From: Proteus vulgaris
Lineage (GTDB): Bacteria; Pseudomonadota; Gammaproteobacteria; Enterobacterales; Enterobacteriaceae
Assembly: GCF_023100685.1 (NCBI RefSeq)
Contig: NZ_CP090064.1
Coordinates: forward strand, 3,286,001 to 3,350,000
Direction: 5' to 3'
Length of the DNA stretch: 64,000 bases
The translations under genes were made by a program, and so were the position numbers. Of this stretch, positions 9,941-19,581 are shown piece after piece; within the stretch, counting starts at the first letter, position 1, and each line of letters starts with the position of its first letter. The notes below the pieces were generated by a model that saw only the letters and a program-made list of their open reading frames with translations, had not been told where the DNA came from and made no database searches.

Positions 9941-12900
9941 ATGAATTGGTCTTTTCTTTCTGGAAAAAAAATAGCAGATTTTATAAAAAAAATTTTCTTT
10001 TCTGATAAATCAAAAATTAAATCCCTATTTTTACTTTTAGTTGCTTTAATTCCTGCATTGTTTGTTATTTGGATCTGGTGGTGGGGAGCAAACTATGAAT
10101 TTAAAGGTGATTATCCATTACGCTCACTTAGCGCACGTTGGTTAGCTACTGTTATCACTATTTTAGTGGTTGTCAGTTGGGTTGGAATTGCAACATGGCT
10201 TCGAGTTAAAAAACTTGAAGGGCTGAAATTAGAGGTAGAATTAGCCATTGTTGACCCTGTCCGTAATGATATTGAACACCAAACTCGTTATTTAAATTAC
10301 TGGAAATCGCAGTTTATTAAACATCAAAATGGACACACCAATGCGCTTTATCAAAAACCTTGGTATTTTGTTTTAGGTACTGATGAAAGTGGCAAAAATA
10401 CCTTATTAAAAAATAGCTTAAATACCTTAGATATTGCGCCTATTGAAAATATTGTTAGCGAACAAAAACTGCCTTTACATATAAAAATGCGACTCGCCGA
10501 TCAAGCGATATTATTAATACCTGAAGGGAAGCTAATTACACAGCCTAACCTCATTTTAGAAAAACCAAAACTTTATCACCGACTATGGAATGAATTACTA
10601 GGTTGGTTGAATGAACATCGTGCTCGCCAACCAATGAATGGCATTATTCTTACTATCGATATATTACAACTACTGACAAACAACAAAGAAAAAAATAGCC
10701 AATTTATTGCCTCATTACATATGCGGTTACAAGAAATTCGCATCGCATTTAATAGTCAATTACCTATTTATATCGTATTTACAAAACTCGATTTATTACA
10801 GGGATTTGATGCGATGTTTCAATCATTAGAAACGAAACAACGTGATGAAATTTTGGGTGTGACATTTCAATTAAATAACAAAAATAGCTGGGAAAAAGAG
10901 CTGAACACATTTTGGGAACAATGGGTAAGCCAAATGAATAGCGCCCTTCCTGAGATGATGATTAATCGTGTAGATGAAAGCCAGCGCACTAAGTTATTTA
11001 GCTTTATCAGACAAATTCAAGGGTTGAAAATCAATGTAATCAATCTAATTGATGCTTTAACATCTAGTGATAAACAACAAGATATTCAATTACGTGGTGT
11101 ATATCTCACATCAGCAACACAAGTCGGGCAAGTTGATAATATCTTTAGCCAAACAGCATCTGTGCAATATCATTTACCAACAGCACCTTTAGCCACTTGG
11201 CCAATTGCTGAAACTCACAGCTATTTTACACAATCGCTTTTTCAAGATGTTTTACTATCAGAGCCCAACTTGGCTGCTGAAAGTCAATTCTGGCTTAAAA
11301 AGCATCGTAGAAGAGTCCTATTAGCTTCTGTTATCAGTTTTGTTGGTATTATCGCTTTGTGGAATGGCTGGAGCCACTATTACAGCAAGAACTATCAGTC
11401 TGGTGAAAATGTACTTAATGAAGTAAAAGCCTTTCGCGCTTCTGATACCACAATAACGACAAATACGGCGGGAAAAGAGCAACTTGCTGTATTAAATCCG
11501 TTATTAGATGCCACATTAGCTTACGGTAATTATCGTGAGAAAAGTGACCTATTTTCTGATCTTGGGTTATATCAAGGAAAGAATGTCGGCCCTTATGTCG
11601 AAAATGTTTACCTTCAATTAATAACAGAACATTATTTGCCTTCAATAATGAATTCTTTACTTGTTGAGTTAAATAAAGCCAAAGCAGGGAGTGAGGAAAA
11701 ATTAGAGATATTACGCATTATGCGCATGCTTGAAGACAAAAGTGGACGCAATAATGAGATTGTTGAAAACTTTATGGCTAATTATTGGAGTCACTTATTT
11801 ACAGGCCAGCGTGATATCCAATCTCAATTAATGTCACATTTACAATACGCATTAAAACATACCGATTGGCAAGCTCAACGTAAAGCTGGAGAAACAACGG
11901 CAATTAATGCTTTTGCGCCTTTTACTCAACCCATTAATACAGCACAAAAAGAGTTGAGCCGTTTACCTCTTTATCAACGTGTTTACCAAACATTACGCCT
12001 TAAAGCAAACCAAGTGCTTTCATCACCATTAAATATACGTCATCAAGTTGGCCCTAGTTTTGACAGTATTTTTGCTGCTATAAATGAAGATAAACTTCAA
12101 ATGCCTCAGCTTCTTACACTGTATGGGTTAACAAACTACTTTACTCAACATAATGATGAATTGGTGGATCTGACCTTTTTAGATGCATGGGTCTTAAATT
12201 TAAGTACAAACACTCAATATAGTGAAAATGATCGAAAAGAGATCCAACGCCAAATCACTGAACAATATCTTAATGATTATACAGCTCAATGGCGTGCTGC
12301 CATCAGTAACCTTGAAATAAGGGAGTTTGAATCACTACAAGATGAAATTAATGCATTAGAACAAATTATTAGTGGTGAACAACCAATACGACGAGCATTA
12401 CAAGTATTAAGAGATAATACAACATTACCAAAAATAGATAGTTCACTACCTGTTGCTGACCAAAAAGCATTAATGGATGAATTAAAATATAAATTACTCA
12501 TACGGCTAGATAAAGAATTTGCTCCTCAAACTGAAATTTTAGTCAGTAATAATGGTGAAAACCTGCAAAATCTTAATCAAAAATTAAATGAATTACATCG
12601 TTATTTATTAGGCATTTATAATTCACCCGTCCCGGGTAAAGCTGCATTAAAAGCGGTGACATCCCGTCTTGACGATAATAATCGTGACATTATCTTTGAA
12701 TTATCTCAATCAGCGAAAACATTACCTGAACCAATGAATCGTTGGGTAGGTCAATTAGCAGATCAAGCTTGGAATGTTGTACAAAAAGAAGCAATTCGCT
12801 ATATGGAAGTTGAGTGGAATGAAACCGTTGTTAAGCAATATCATACCTACATTATAGGTCGTTATCCGTTTAACGCAGCGACGACACAAGATGTACCTTT

Positions 12901-13489
12901 AAGTGAGTTTGAACGTTTTTTTAAGCCTAACGGTACATTAGATAGCTTCTACCAGCAAAATCTACGCCTTTTTGTTGAAAACAACTTAATTGAAAACAGC
13001 GATGGTCAATCACTTATTCGTCCAGATGTATTAGAACAACTTGAAATAGCAAATCGAATTAGAAATACATTCTTTAATGCACAAGGCAATTTAGAAGCGC
13101 AATTTGCTATTGAAGCGCTATCACTAACAGGTAATAAGCGTCGTAGTGTTTTAAATCTTGATGGTCAATTGCTTGATTATTCACACGGCAGAAGTCATAC
13201 CGTGCATATGGTTTGGCCCAACTCAATGCGTTCAAATGTTGAAAGCAAACTCACCTTAGTACCCATTTCTGGCGATAAATCACCGCGAGCTATTTTATTT
13301 AGTGGTCCTTGGGCACAAATGCGACTGATTAATGGCGGCAGACTTACCAACATAAAACCACATTCTTTCGATGTGAAATTCACTCTTGATGGTGGTGATA
13401 TGACATATCGGATCACAATCGATGAATCTAATAATCCTTTCTTTGGTGGATTATTTACGCGTTTCAAATTACCAGAAACTCTTTATTAA
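9941..13489 (+). CDS. tssM: T6SS inner-membrane core protein TssM (IcmF/VasK)
   Basis: TssM (1182 residues) spans the envelope, joining TssL to TssJ. It has two N-terminal transmembrane segments (~26-46 and ~66-86), a cytoplasmic NTPase-like domain, a third transmembrane segment (~455-475) and a long periplasmic region ending in the TssJ-binding C-terminal domain. The P-loop reads GTDESGKN near residue 144: the Gly-Lys pair is kept but the usual Ser/Thr is Asn, so nucleotide binding may be weak. IcmF proteins without a working P-loop are known to support secretion. Confidence 0.93.
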   Translation: MNWSFLSGKKIADFIKKIFFSDKSKIKSLFLLLVALIPALFVIWIWWWGANYEFKGDYPLRSLSARWLATVITILVVVSWVGIATWLRVKKLEGLKLEVELAIVDPVRNDIEHQTRYLNYWKSQFIKHQNGHTNALYQKPWYFVLGTDESGKNTLLKNSLNTLDIAPIENIVSEQKLPLHIKMRLADQAILLIPEGKLITQPNLILEKPKLYHRLWNELLGWLNEHRARQPMNGIILTIDILQLLTNNKEKNSQFIASLHMRLQEIRIAFNSQLPIYIVFTKLDLLQGFDAMFQSLETKQRDEILGVTFQLNNKNSWEKELNTFWEQWVSQMNSALPEMMINRVDESQRTKLFSFIRQIQGLKINVINLIDALTSSDKQQDIQLRGVYLTSATQVGQVDNIFSQTASVQYHLPTAPLATWPIAETHSYFTQSLFQDVLLSEPNLAAESQFWLKKHRRRVLLASVISFVGIIALWNGWSHYYSKNYQSGENVLNEVKAFRASDTTITTNTAGKEQLAVLNPLLDATLAYGNYREKSDLFSDLGLYQGKNVGPYVENVYLQLITEHYLPSIMNSLLVELNKAKAGSEEKLEILRIMRMLEDKSGRNNEIVENFMANYWSHLFTGQRDIQSQLMSHLQYALKHTDWQAQRKAGETTAINAFAPFTQPINTAQKELSRLPLYQRVYQTLRLKANQVLSSPLNIRHQVGPSFDSIFAAINEDKLQMPQLLTLYGLTNYFTQHNDELVDLTFLDAWVLNLSTNTQYSENDRKEIQRQITEQYLNDYTAQWRAAISNLEIREFESLQDEINALEQIISGEQPIRRALQVLRDNTTLPKIDSSLPVADQKALMDELKYKLLIRLDKEFAPQTEILVSNNGENLQNLNQKLNELHRYLLGIYNSPVPGKAALKAVTSRLDDNNRDIIFELSQSAKTLPEPMNRWVGQLADQAWNVVQKEAIRYMEVEWNETVVKQYHTYIIGRYPFNAATTQDVPLSEFERFFKPNGTLDSFYQQNLRLFVENNLIENSDGQSLIRPDVLEQLEIANRIRNTFFNAQGNLEAQFAIEALSLTGNKRRSVLNLDGQLLDYSHGRSHTVHMVWPNSMRSNVESKLTLVPISGDKSPRAILFSGPWAQMRLINGGRLTNIKPHSFDVKFTLDGGDMTYRITIDESNNPFFGGLFTRFKLPETLY

Positions 13490-13496
13490 CTGATTT

Positions 13497-13516
13497 CCCC
13501 TCATATTTATGAGGGG
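13497..13516 (+). other. 8-bp perfect inverted repeat between tssM and vasL
   Basis: CCCCTCAT and ATGAGGGG are separated by ATTT. There is no T-run, so it is not a standard terminator; it may stabilise mRNA ends or tune vasL translation, whose ATG follows 12 bp later. Confidence 0.5.
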
Positions 13517-13528
13517 ATAGGATCTTTC

Positions 13529-14860
13529 ATGAATACGCCAAAAGAAAAATTTGTGATAAAAATTGCAGGCTCTCCTTTAGATATCCCTGAATTTATTGCA
13601 TTAAAAGCGGAATTTAATAAACTCAATCATCCTTCTCAGCCTGAGATCAGTTGGACACTTATTGAGTCTCTTTCATTAACGTTATTTAAAACTCACGGTA
13701 TCGACTTGCAAAGTGGCGTTTATTACACGCTTGCTCGCCTTCATCTTAATGGGCTAAATGGTTTTACTGAAGGATGTGAATTACTTGCCAATATTGTGGT
13801 GAGTCAATGGGATAACCTTTGGCCATTCCAATCAAACCATCGATGTGATGTATTGAATTGGTTTAATACCAAAGCAGGGGCTTTATTACGTCAATTAACC
13901 TTTTCTCCTTCTGATTTACGTTTAATTTATCGTTCAGAAAGAGCTCTACAATTAATTATTGATCAAATTGCTCATACAGATTGGCCGAAATTACCAAAGC
14001 TAGAAAATTTACTCTGGTTTTTCCAAAATGCAGCAAAAACCTTAGAGCAAACAACAAAAAATACAACACAAAAAAGTAATAATGCTACGGTTAAGATCCC
14101 CCCTATTGTCTATATCAGTCCATCTGATGAGATAAAAGAAAATAATACGTCTAAACCTAATCCCATCACCGAAGTCGTTTTATATGACGATCCTCCTATT
14201 GAGAAAAAATCAATGAGTGCAAAAAAAGGTTTTTTTATTGGATTATTCACTAGTAGCGCTATTTTTTTTGTTATTGGTGTATCGCTGTATTTGCCGATGC
14301 AAAAAGAGTTATCTGCCATTACATCTCAACCTGAAGGTGCCATTACACAGTGGTTATATCAACCGAATATTAGTTCATACGCAAATAACCTTATTTTAAT
14401 GGAAAAACAGTCTCCTCTATTTGCTTTAAGAAAATCAGATCATATGCTGGAGGTAGCTAAAAAGCTTTGGCCTAATAATGCTGATCAATCTTACGCAACA
14501 CGACAATGGCAAAATATCCTCACTACACGATTAGAAAATGCGCCTATTGACAGCAGTTGGTCTGATACCAATAAATTAATTCAACAACTTTCTGACAGAA
14601 TTGTTCAACAAGAGCGTAATCGAGGCAGTTTCACTCTTTCTTATTTAAAAACTGCTGTTTACGAAATACAAAAAAGTCATAATAAAGCTATTCCAATTGA
14701 AAACAAACTGTATGAATTTTCACAGACAATAAATAAAGAGCAGAGTATTTCACCCGCATTAATTAATAACCTTGATGCAGACGTTAATGGATTATTAGCA
14801 CGATATTATTTTCTTCAAAAAGAAGCAGAAGAATTAGGATTAAAGCCTTACTCTTATTAA
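13529..14860 (+). CDS. vasL: VasL-like T6SS-associated protein
   Basis: The 443-residue protein has an N-terminal ImpA-related domain (ESLSLTLFKTHGIDLQSGVYY and WDNLWPF), a linker, one transmembrane segment at about 233-257 and a helical C-terminal VasL domain. It resembles TssA at the N-terminus but is membrane anchored, like TagA-type proteins that stop sheath growth at the far membrane. The stop-and-hold role is inference from that family. It is the first gene after a 39-bp gap in the operon. Confidence 0.75.
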   Translation: MNTPKEKFVIKIAGSPLDIPEFIALKAEFNKLNHPSQPEISWTLIESLSLTLFKTHGIDLQSGVYYTLARLHLNGLNGFTEGCELLANIVVSQWDNLWPFQSNHRCDVLNWFNTKAGALLRQLTFSPSDLRLIYRSERALQLIIDQIAHTDWPKLPKLENLLWFFQNAAKTLEQTTKNTTQKSNNATVKIPPIVYISPSDEIKENNTSKPNPITEVVLYDDPPIEKKSMSAKKGFFIGLFTSSAIFFVIGVSLYLPMQKELSAITSQPEGAITQWLYQPNISSYANNLILMEKQSPLFALRKSDHMLEVAKKLWPNNADQSYATRQWQNILTTRLENAPIDSSWSDTNKLIQQLSDRIVQQERNRGSFTLSYLKTAVYEIQKSHNKAIPIENKLYEFSQTINKEQSISPALINNLDADVNGLLARYYFLQKEAEELGLKPYSY

Positions 14861-14920
14861 AAACAACAAAAAATCATGGCAGATATTATTTATTATTAAT
14901 AAGGTAGATATTAGATTAAC

Positions 14921-16657
14921 ATGAGTGAAATTAAATACTTAAAAGAAAGACAATACCTACAAAAACTGGCAAAAGCCTACGCACAAAAAAAACCACACTT
15001 AGCAGAAGTCTTAGAACCAGACGATCCACAAACAGGTTATTTAATGGAAGGATTTGCTTTTCTTTCTGCTCATTTGCAAGAAAAAATTGATGATGCATTC
15101 CCTGAAATTACACTTCCTTTATTACAACGATTAGGCTCTCAGGCAATTAAAGGTGTGCCATCAACATCAATTATTCAAATTAGCTGTGAAAAAGAAATTA
15201 ATTACAGTTATTTTATTCCTAAAAATAGCAGTGCATTAGGTGATAATAATACATGCTTTTCAAGTTGTCGTGATTTATATATTGAGCCTTATTCTCTTAC
15301 GGAGAAAAAAGTGACACATCAACCCAATAAAAGCTGTATCTCTTTAACCTTTAAATATCTTGGTAATATCGAACATACACAATCTTGTTCTCTTAATTTA
15401 TTTCTCAGTCCAATAAAAAATATTGCAGACACTTTGTTGCTTGGATTAACTCAATATTTTGACTATATTGAATTAAAACACGCAGGTCAAAATTATCATG
15501 GTGATAACGCAATATTTTGTTTTAATACTCAAATAGGTGAAAAATATCCTATTTTTTCACAATCAGAAAATACCCCAAAAGCACCACAACAATTACTTGA
15601 AGGATTGTATCTTCCTCATGTTCATCACTTTATTAGCTTAGATATTCCAACTATTATAAAGAACTTAGATTGGCAAAAAAGCACTAAATTTACGATTAAT
15701 ATCTATTTAAATAAGCAAATTTCACTAACAGAAGAGCAGTGTAAAAACTGCTTCTTACTTAATTGTGTTCCTTCCGTTGATAAAGAGAAAGAACATACTG
15801 TTATTATTGATTTTCAAGAGAATAAGTCGTCTTATTTATTACCGATCCCTGATAACCACTATCTTTCAAGTTTATCTGAAATCATGCTATCACTTGAACC
15901 TCATGAAAAAGAACGAGGTCTTTATTGTCATTTTTATTCAATAACAGAGTTAACTTCAGCATCTCGTCTACTACCTCAATATCAAAATTCTCTTTTTTAT
16001 TCATTAACTATAGATAAAGATATTACTGGACGCACATTTTACATTATTCATTTTTATGATAACAAAGGTGAAGCACTTATCTCGCCACCTAGTTTACATT
16101 TTTCTTGTACCTATATTGGCTTTGAAAAATATAAGGATAACAGTATTGGTGTATTAAATGCACATAGTGAAAATATGCCTGATAATTTATTACTCACAAA
16201 TATCACACCATTATCAGAATGTTTCCCTCCTATTGTTGATGATAAATGTTATTGGCATTTATTATCACATTATAGTGCTAATGCCTTTATGCTAATGTCT
16301 ATCTCAACAATAAAAAATATGCTGAGTGATTATTTAATTTATACGGAACTAGATAAACAGATCACAAGAAAAATAAAAAGTTCATTAGACGGATGTATTG
16401 ATTTAAATAGTTATACTTATGATTATATTTTAAAAGGCAAGCCACACCGTTGCTTATCTTTAACCTTAACCATTGATATTAACTATTTTGACAATGAAGG
16501 AGATGCATTTGTTTTCGTTTCACATCTTTATCATTTTTTCCCATTTTGTTTGTCAGAGAATATGTTATTGGAAATGAAAATTAAATTTAATACTGATGAT
16601 AATTTAAAATGGTTTTTATCACCATCCCCATTAAATGGTTACAAATCATTATTGTGA
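14921..16657 (+). CDS. tssF: T6SS baseplate protein TssF (ImpG/VasA)
   Basis: This 578-residue protein starts with the TssF signature (YLKERQYLQKLAKAYAQKKPHLAEVL, then DPQTGYLMEGFAFLSAHLQEKIDD), diagnostic for the baseplate wedge subunit that pairs with TssG. The N-terminus is well kept and the rest is divergent. TssF normally sits directly before tssG; here a gene lies about 14 kb downstream of tssG at the operon end, after a 60-bp AT-rich gap. Whether a canonical tssF also exists upstream of the window cannot be seen, so this may be a second paralogue or a relocated sole copy. Confidence 0.8.
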   Translation: MSEIKYLKERQYLQKLAKAYAQKKPHLAEVLEPDDPQTGYLMEGFAFLSAHLQEKIDDAFPEITLPLLQRLGSQAIKGVPSTSIIQISCEKEINYSYFIPKNSSALGDNNTCFSSCRDLYIEPYSLTEKKVTHQPNKSCISLTFKYLGNIEHTQSCSLNLFLSPIKNIADTLLLGLTQYFDYIELKHAGQNYHGDNAIFCFNTQIGEKYPIFSQSENTPKAPQQLLEGLYLPHVHHFISLDIPTIIKNLDWQKSTKFTINIYLNKQISLTEEQCKNCFLLNCVPSVDKEKEHTVIIDFQENKSSYLLPIPDNHYLSSLSEIMLSLEPHEKERGLYCHFYSITELTSASRLLPQYQNSLFYSLTIDKDITGRTFYIIHFYDNKGEALISPPSLHFSCTYIGFEKYKDNSIGVLNAHSENMPDNLLLTNITPLSECFPPIVDDKCYWHLLSHYSANAFMLMSISTIKNMLSDYLIYTELDKQITRKIKSSLDGCIDLNSYTYDYILKGKPHRCLSLTLTIDINYFDNEGDAFVFVSHLYHFFPFCLSENMLLEMKIKFNTDDNLKWFLSPSPLNGYKSLL

Positions 16658-16662
16658 TCATA

Positions 16663-16688
16663 AGGAGCCTTTAATAGGGCTCTTTTTG
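16663..16688 (+). terminator. Intrinsic terminator of the T6SS operon
   Basis: A GAGCC/GGCTC stem with an 8-nt loop is followed by TCTTTTT. It lies 6 bp after the tssF stop and closes the plus-strand operon. Confidence 0.75.
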
Positions 16689-17232
16689 ATTTTATTTTTT
16701 AAATCAATCAAAGCAATATAATGAGTTATATTATCTTTTTTATTTAAATATGTTCATTTATTTCAATTAAGATATTACAACAATTTTATTGCGTTAACAT
16801 GAATATAAAGATGATTTTAAAAAATAATTGACATAATTAATTACTGGATAGAAATATAAGATATCAAAAATATAAATTGATAATAAAAAACCTGAATCAT
16901 TGAAATCTAGCTTATTAGGCATAAACACAAAATAAGTGTATTTTTTTCTCCATCTCATCACCACAACTCTATAAAAGAGTAGTTTCACTTCTCATATCAA
17001 ATCCACTTAAATAATATTATTCTTATTTAATACTCTTATTTCGTCATTAACAAACGAAAAAACCATTAAATGCTGACATAATTTATCTAAATAGTTGTTT
17101 TAGGTAAAACGGTTTAAATCTTTTAATAAGCAAATATCAATAGACAGCAACTATCAATAATTGATTTTTGATCGCTAATATCGATCTTTAAGTGTTTTTA
17201 CGCTACTATCTTTTTAAAAAGGAGAAGTAAAT
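16689..17232. other. AT-rich non-coding spacer upstream of the MrpJ-like gene
   Basis: No supported ORF. It is extremely AT-rich with many short A and T runs, like horizontally acquired, H-NS-silenced DNA upstream of fimbrial-type regulators. A ribosome site (AAAAAGGAGAAG) for the next gene is at its right edge. It probably holds the promoter of that gene, but no single -35/-10 pair stands out. Confidence 0.4.
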
Positions 17233-17541
17233 ATGAACGCAATTAGTATTGTGGTAGGTCAACGAATTAAGCAGAAAAGAAAACAATTAAAAATAAGCGG
17301 TGTTGAAATGGGACGGAAGCTCGGAATAAGCCAGCAACACTATTCACGTTTAGAAAATGGCCATATAAAAATAACGGTAGATCAATTAATTACCATAGCC
17401 CTAATATTAGGAGTTTCTCCACAAAGTTTATTGATCCATTCTGAAGTAATGTCCCCCATGATAAATACATGGGCTAAAACAGCCTTATCATCAAGTGATA
17501 TTGTTGTCTCAAGAAATAGAAAACGTCGCAGTCTTAAATAA
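17233..17541 (+). CDS. MrpJ-like XRE-family transcriptional regulator
   Basis: The 102-residue protein is a compact HTH_3 repressor-type domain (VGQRIKQKRKQLKISGVEMGRKLGISQQHYSRLENG) plus a short tail. The SQQHYSRLENG recognition helix closely resembles the SQQQxSRYERG motif of MrpJ and its Proteus paralogues, which repress flhDC and switch cells between motility and adhesion. It is preceded by a strong ribosome site. It does not sit by a fimbrial operon here, so it would be an orphan paralogue next to the T6SS. Targets are unknown. Confidence 0.7.
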   Translation: MNAISIVVGQRIKQKRKQLKISGVEMGRKLGISQQHYSRLENGHIKITVDQLITIALILGVSPQSLLIHSEVMSPMINTWAKTALSSSDIVVSRNRKRRSLK

Positions 17542-17935
17542 AAAATAAAGAAAATTTTCTAGCGTTAGCTGATTTAACATCTAAGCTATTTTAACGAAAA
17601 AAAACGTCGCGACTTTTTGCTTTCTTTCAATTAGATAAAATATTATCCACTTACATAATCAATCGATTGATTTTTTTGTTAAAACAAAGAATCAATTGTT
17701 AATATTTTTAGAAATTGAATGTTTTAATGGAATTTCTAGCACATGAGATAATTTTCTATTAGAGCCTTCTATCAAATAAGCTACTATTTCTTCTGATGAT
17801 AACTCATCGACTTCTCAATATTAAAATACTCACCTAGCCAATAAATAAGCTCTGAAGGAAAAATTTTTAATTTTATCTTGCCACCATAAATCGGATGACT
17901 TGATATTAGAGTAAAGCTCCCTTTCGCGAGATTTG

Positions 17936-18070
17936 TTATTTCTTCTCACCCACCTCAATTATTTCTTGAGCTGTTTTACCATTTATTTTTCTATAAGTAG
18001 TTTTTTCAACTTATCCTTATTATTATCTACAACAAAAGTCACTGGCATTTAAATTTTAGCTCGTATTTTT
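17936..18070 (-). pseudogene. Fossil of a DUF6694-type lipoprotein gene (C-terminus)
   Basis: Reading the minus strand gives NGKTAQEIIEVGEKK followed by a stop, nearly the same as the end of the intact lipoprotein at 21,990 (DGKTAKEIIEMAEKK). Just upstream a shifted frame gives KLKKLLIEK, matching the preceding part of that gene, so at least one indel has broken the frame. The lipobox end is not recognisable. It is best explained as a duplicated and decayed copy. Confidence 0.65.
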
Positions 18071-18292
18071 TTGTAACTTAGCATCATCTTCAGGATTTAA
18101 ATTTTTTCTCATTATAGCGCTAATTTAATTATTACAATCTATTTTATTGATTTTATTGTATTAATAAGAGGAAAGTGTGTGTTTTCTGGGCGATCTCGTT
18201 GACACCACACTTTTAGTGAATGGTTATATTTACTGCTTAAATAGATGTTAATCTGCTCTAGTATTTCATTAACCGTATTACAAGAGATCAGA

Positions 18293-18372
18293 GACTGGGA
18301 AAGTATCGAAATGGTTAGAAGGAATGCTCACTTAGCACCACCATTTGACAGAACATGCACGACAAATTGTTA
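18293..18372 (+). pseudogene. Fossil of a tyrosine integrase C-terminus
   Basis: The stretch translates as [10 protein letters not shown] followed by NAHLAP, matching the catalytic end of the integrase fragment at 23,719-23,790 ([16 protein letters not shown]). The catalytic Tyr codon TAT has become AAT (Asn), and a 1-bp loss shortly after shifts the frame. It is about 80 bp of clear nucleotide similarity with no open frame on either side. Confidence 0.75.
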
Positions 18373-18736
18373 AATTTATTCAATTTCGTATCATGCCCCC
18401 AATTATGCTGCCTTTTTATTTTGTGACTTAAATATTAAGAGGTTCAGGCTTCAGCTTTCCCAAAGCCATCATAATTGCAAAAATATCATCAATAGTAATT
18501 TTATTGCAGATAATGAAACAACGACTATAAATAAACCTCCCCGTGTTTTTCACTGTCTTCATTTCAAACAGAACAACAGTAGCTGAAAAATATTTCACCC
18601 TCGTTTTTTTGACTTTTGCCGAGAACCTCCCCGATTAAAGCAATATTATTTAGTACAGAAAAATAATACTCCACAATTCAGATAACTCAGTTTAATCTGC
18701 ATGTTATTTTTATGTTGTACTACATTGAGGACTTCC

Positions 18737-19264
18737 ATGGAGCGGGCTGATTTTAATACTGTAAAAGCCTTGATTCATATGTTTCTTGAACAAGAGCATA
18801 TCAAGAATCGATTAGATATGATTTGTACCAATAAGATAAGTGACTGGGAAAAATGGCTTCAGCTAGAACTGGAATTCTACATGTCTCATCACGACTCAAT
18901 AAAAGAAATAGAACGAGAAGTTAGATACCCTTGCGATAGACGGAAGAATAAAACCAATATTAATATGTTTATTGACCTAAAGTTTAGGAAAAAACGGTGT
19001 AAAAAAAATTCATATATTTTCATTGAATTAAAATGTGCTAAAAATGCTTGTTCACTACTATCAAAAATGGAAAGCGATGTATCTAAGGTATTATCTATAA
19101 GACAATCTGCTGATGTAAGTCGCTCTTTTTGGTGTATCGGTTTTTATACAGAATCAAGCAAGACCGATAAAAATAAAGCACAAAGTAGACTTAATAAATA
19201 TGTGTACCAATATCACGATAGTATCCATCTATCAAATGGTGAGCTGGGTTTAATGATTATATAA
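18737..19264 (+). CDS. Hypothetical protein with a PD-(D/E)XK-like motif
   Basis: I do not recognise the family. The ~175-residue product is basic and Lys-rich, with a hydrophobic strand pair ending NMFIDLKF and YIFIELKCAK at about residues 78-110. The spacing of Asp, then Glu-X-Lys at strand ends resembles the PD-(D/E)XK nuclease core. ATG 18,737 is preferred over upstream ATG 18,701/TTG because a GAGG ribosome site lies 6-7 bp before it. The gene stands alone in decayed DNA, so it may be a leftover of a defence or mobile module. Confidence 0.5.
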   Translation: MERADFNTVKALIHMFLEQEHIKNRLDMICTNKISDWEKWLQLELEFYMSHHDSIKEIEREVRYPCDRRKNKTNINMFIDLKFRKKRCKKNSYIFIELKCAKNACSLLSKMESDVSKVLSIRQSADVSRSFWCIGFYTESSKTDKNKAQSRLNKYVYQYHDSIHLSNGELGLMII

Positions 19265-19374
19265 TGATGCTATTTTCAACAAAATAATTTCGAATCACAT
19301 TAGTTATTTGATATTAGCTAAACTGGCCGTCTTAAAGAGGGTTAGTTGCGAACTAGGCTAATAATATTGAGTTG

Positions 19375-19403
19375 TTTAAAGAGGTGAAATATCCTCTTTT
19401 AAA
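19375..19403 (+). terminator. Possible terminator downstream of the 18.7-kb gene
   Basis: AAAGAGG/CCTCTTT forms a 7-bp stem with an 8-nt loop and ends in TTTT. It lies about 110 bp after the stop codon. The surrounding 285 bp (19,265-19,549) otherwise shows nothing I can name. Confidence 0.4.
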
Positions 19404-19443
19404 TTTCTCGATTTCAAATCAAGCTTATTGATACTAAGTTTTA

Positions 19444-19581
19444 CTAACCAGTAACTATCTGTGCTTCTGTTAGCTGATAACCATTAAACCATTCATAGCG
19501 ACCTGTAGCTGTTTTAACTAGCTTAGGGAATTTTATTACCGTTCCTGACGTGGTGATCCTGATTGATTTTGCTTTTCTCAT
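19444..19581 (-). CDS. Possible small ORF, 45 residues, unknown
   Basis: The minus strand encodes MRKAKSIRITTSGT and continues to a well-formed end with TGRYEWFNGY and QLTEAQIVTG. The composition looks protein-like, but there is no clear ribosome site and the start may lie in the lost upstream part of a larger gene. It overlaps the next ORF on the opposite strand by about 30 bp, so at most one of the two starts is right. I treat it as a likely gene tail. Confidence 0.25.
   Translation of the reverse strand: MRKAKSIRITTSGTVIKFPKLVKTATGRYEWFNGYQLTEAQIVTG

Larger units (their letters stand above)
17542..18736. other. Decayed non-coding region with gene fossils
   Basis: About 1.2 kb without an intact gene. 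Two fossils can be read: a lipoprotein C-terminus at 17,936-18,070 and an integrase fragment at 18,293-18,372. The rest is AT-rich and full of stops in all frames. The gene order of the fossils matches the intact module at 21.99-23.87 kb. Confidence 0.6.

Noticed and set aside
10374..10398. Loss of TssM function from the altered P-loop
   Set aside because: IcmF proteins can work without an active P-loop, and the rest of the gene is intact.
16794..16988. Minus-strand ORF of 64 residues in the spacer
   Set aside because: It is composed of AT-rich codons expected by chance and has no ribosome site.
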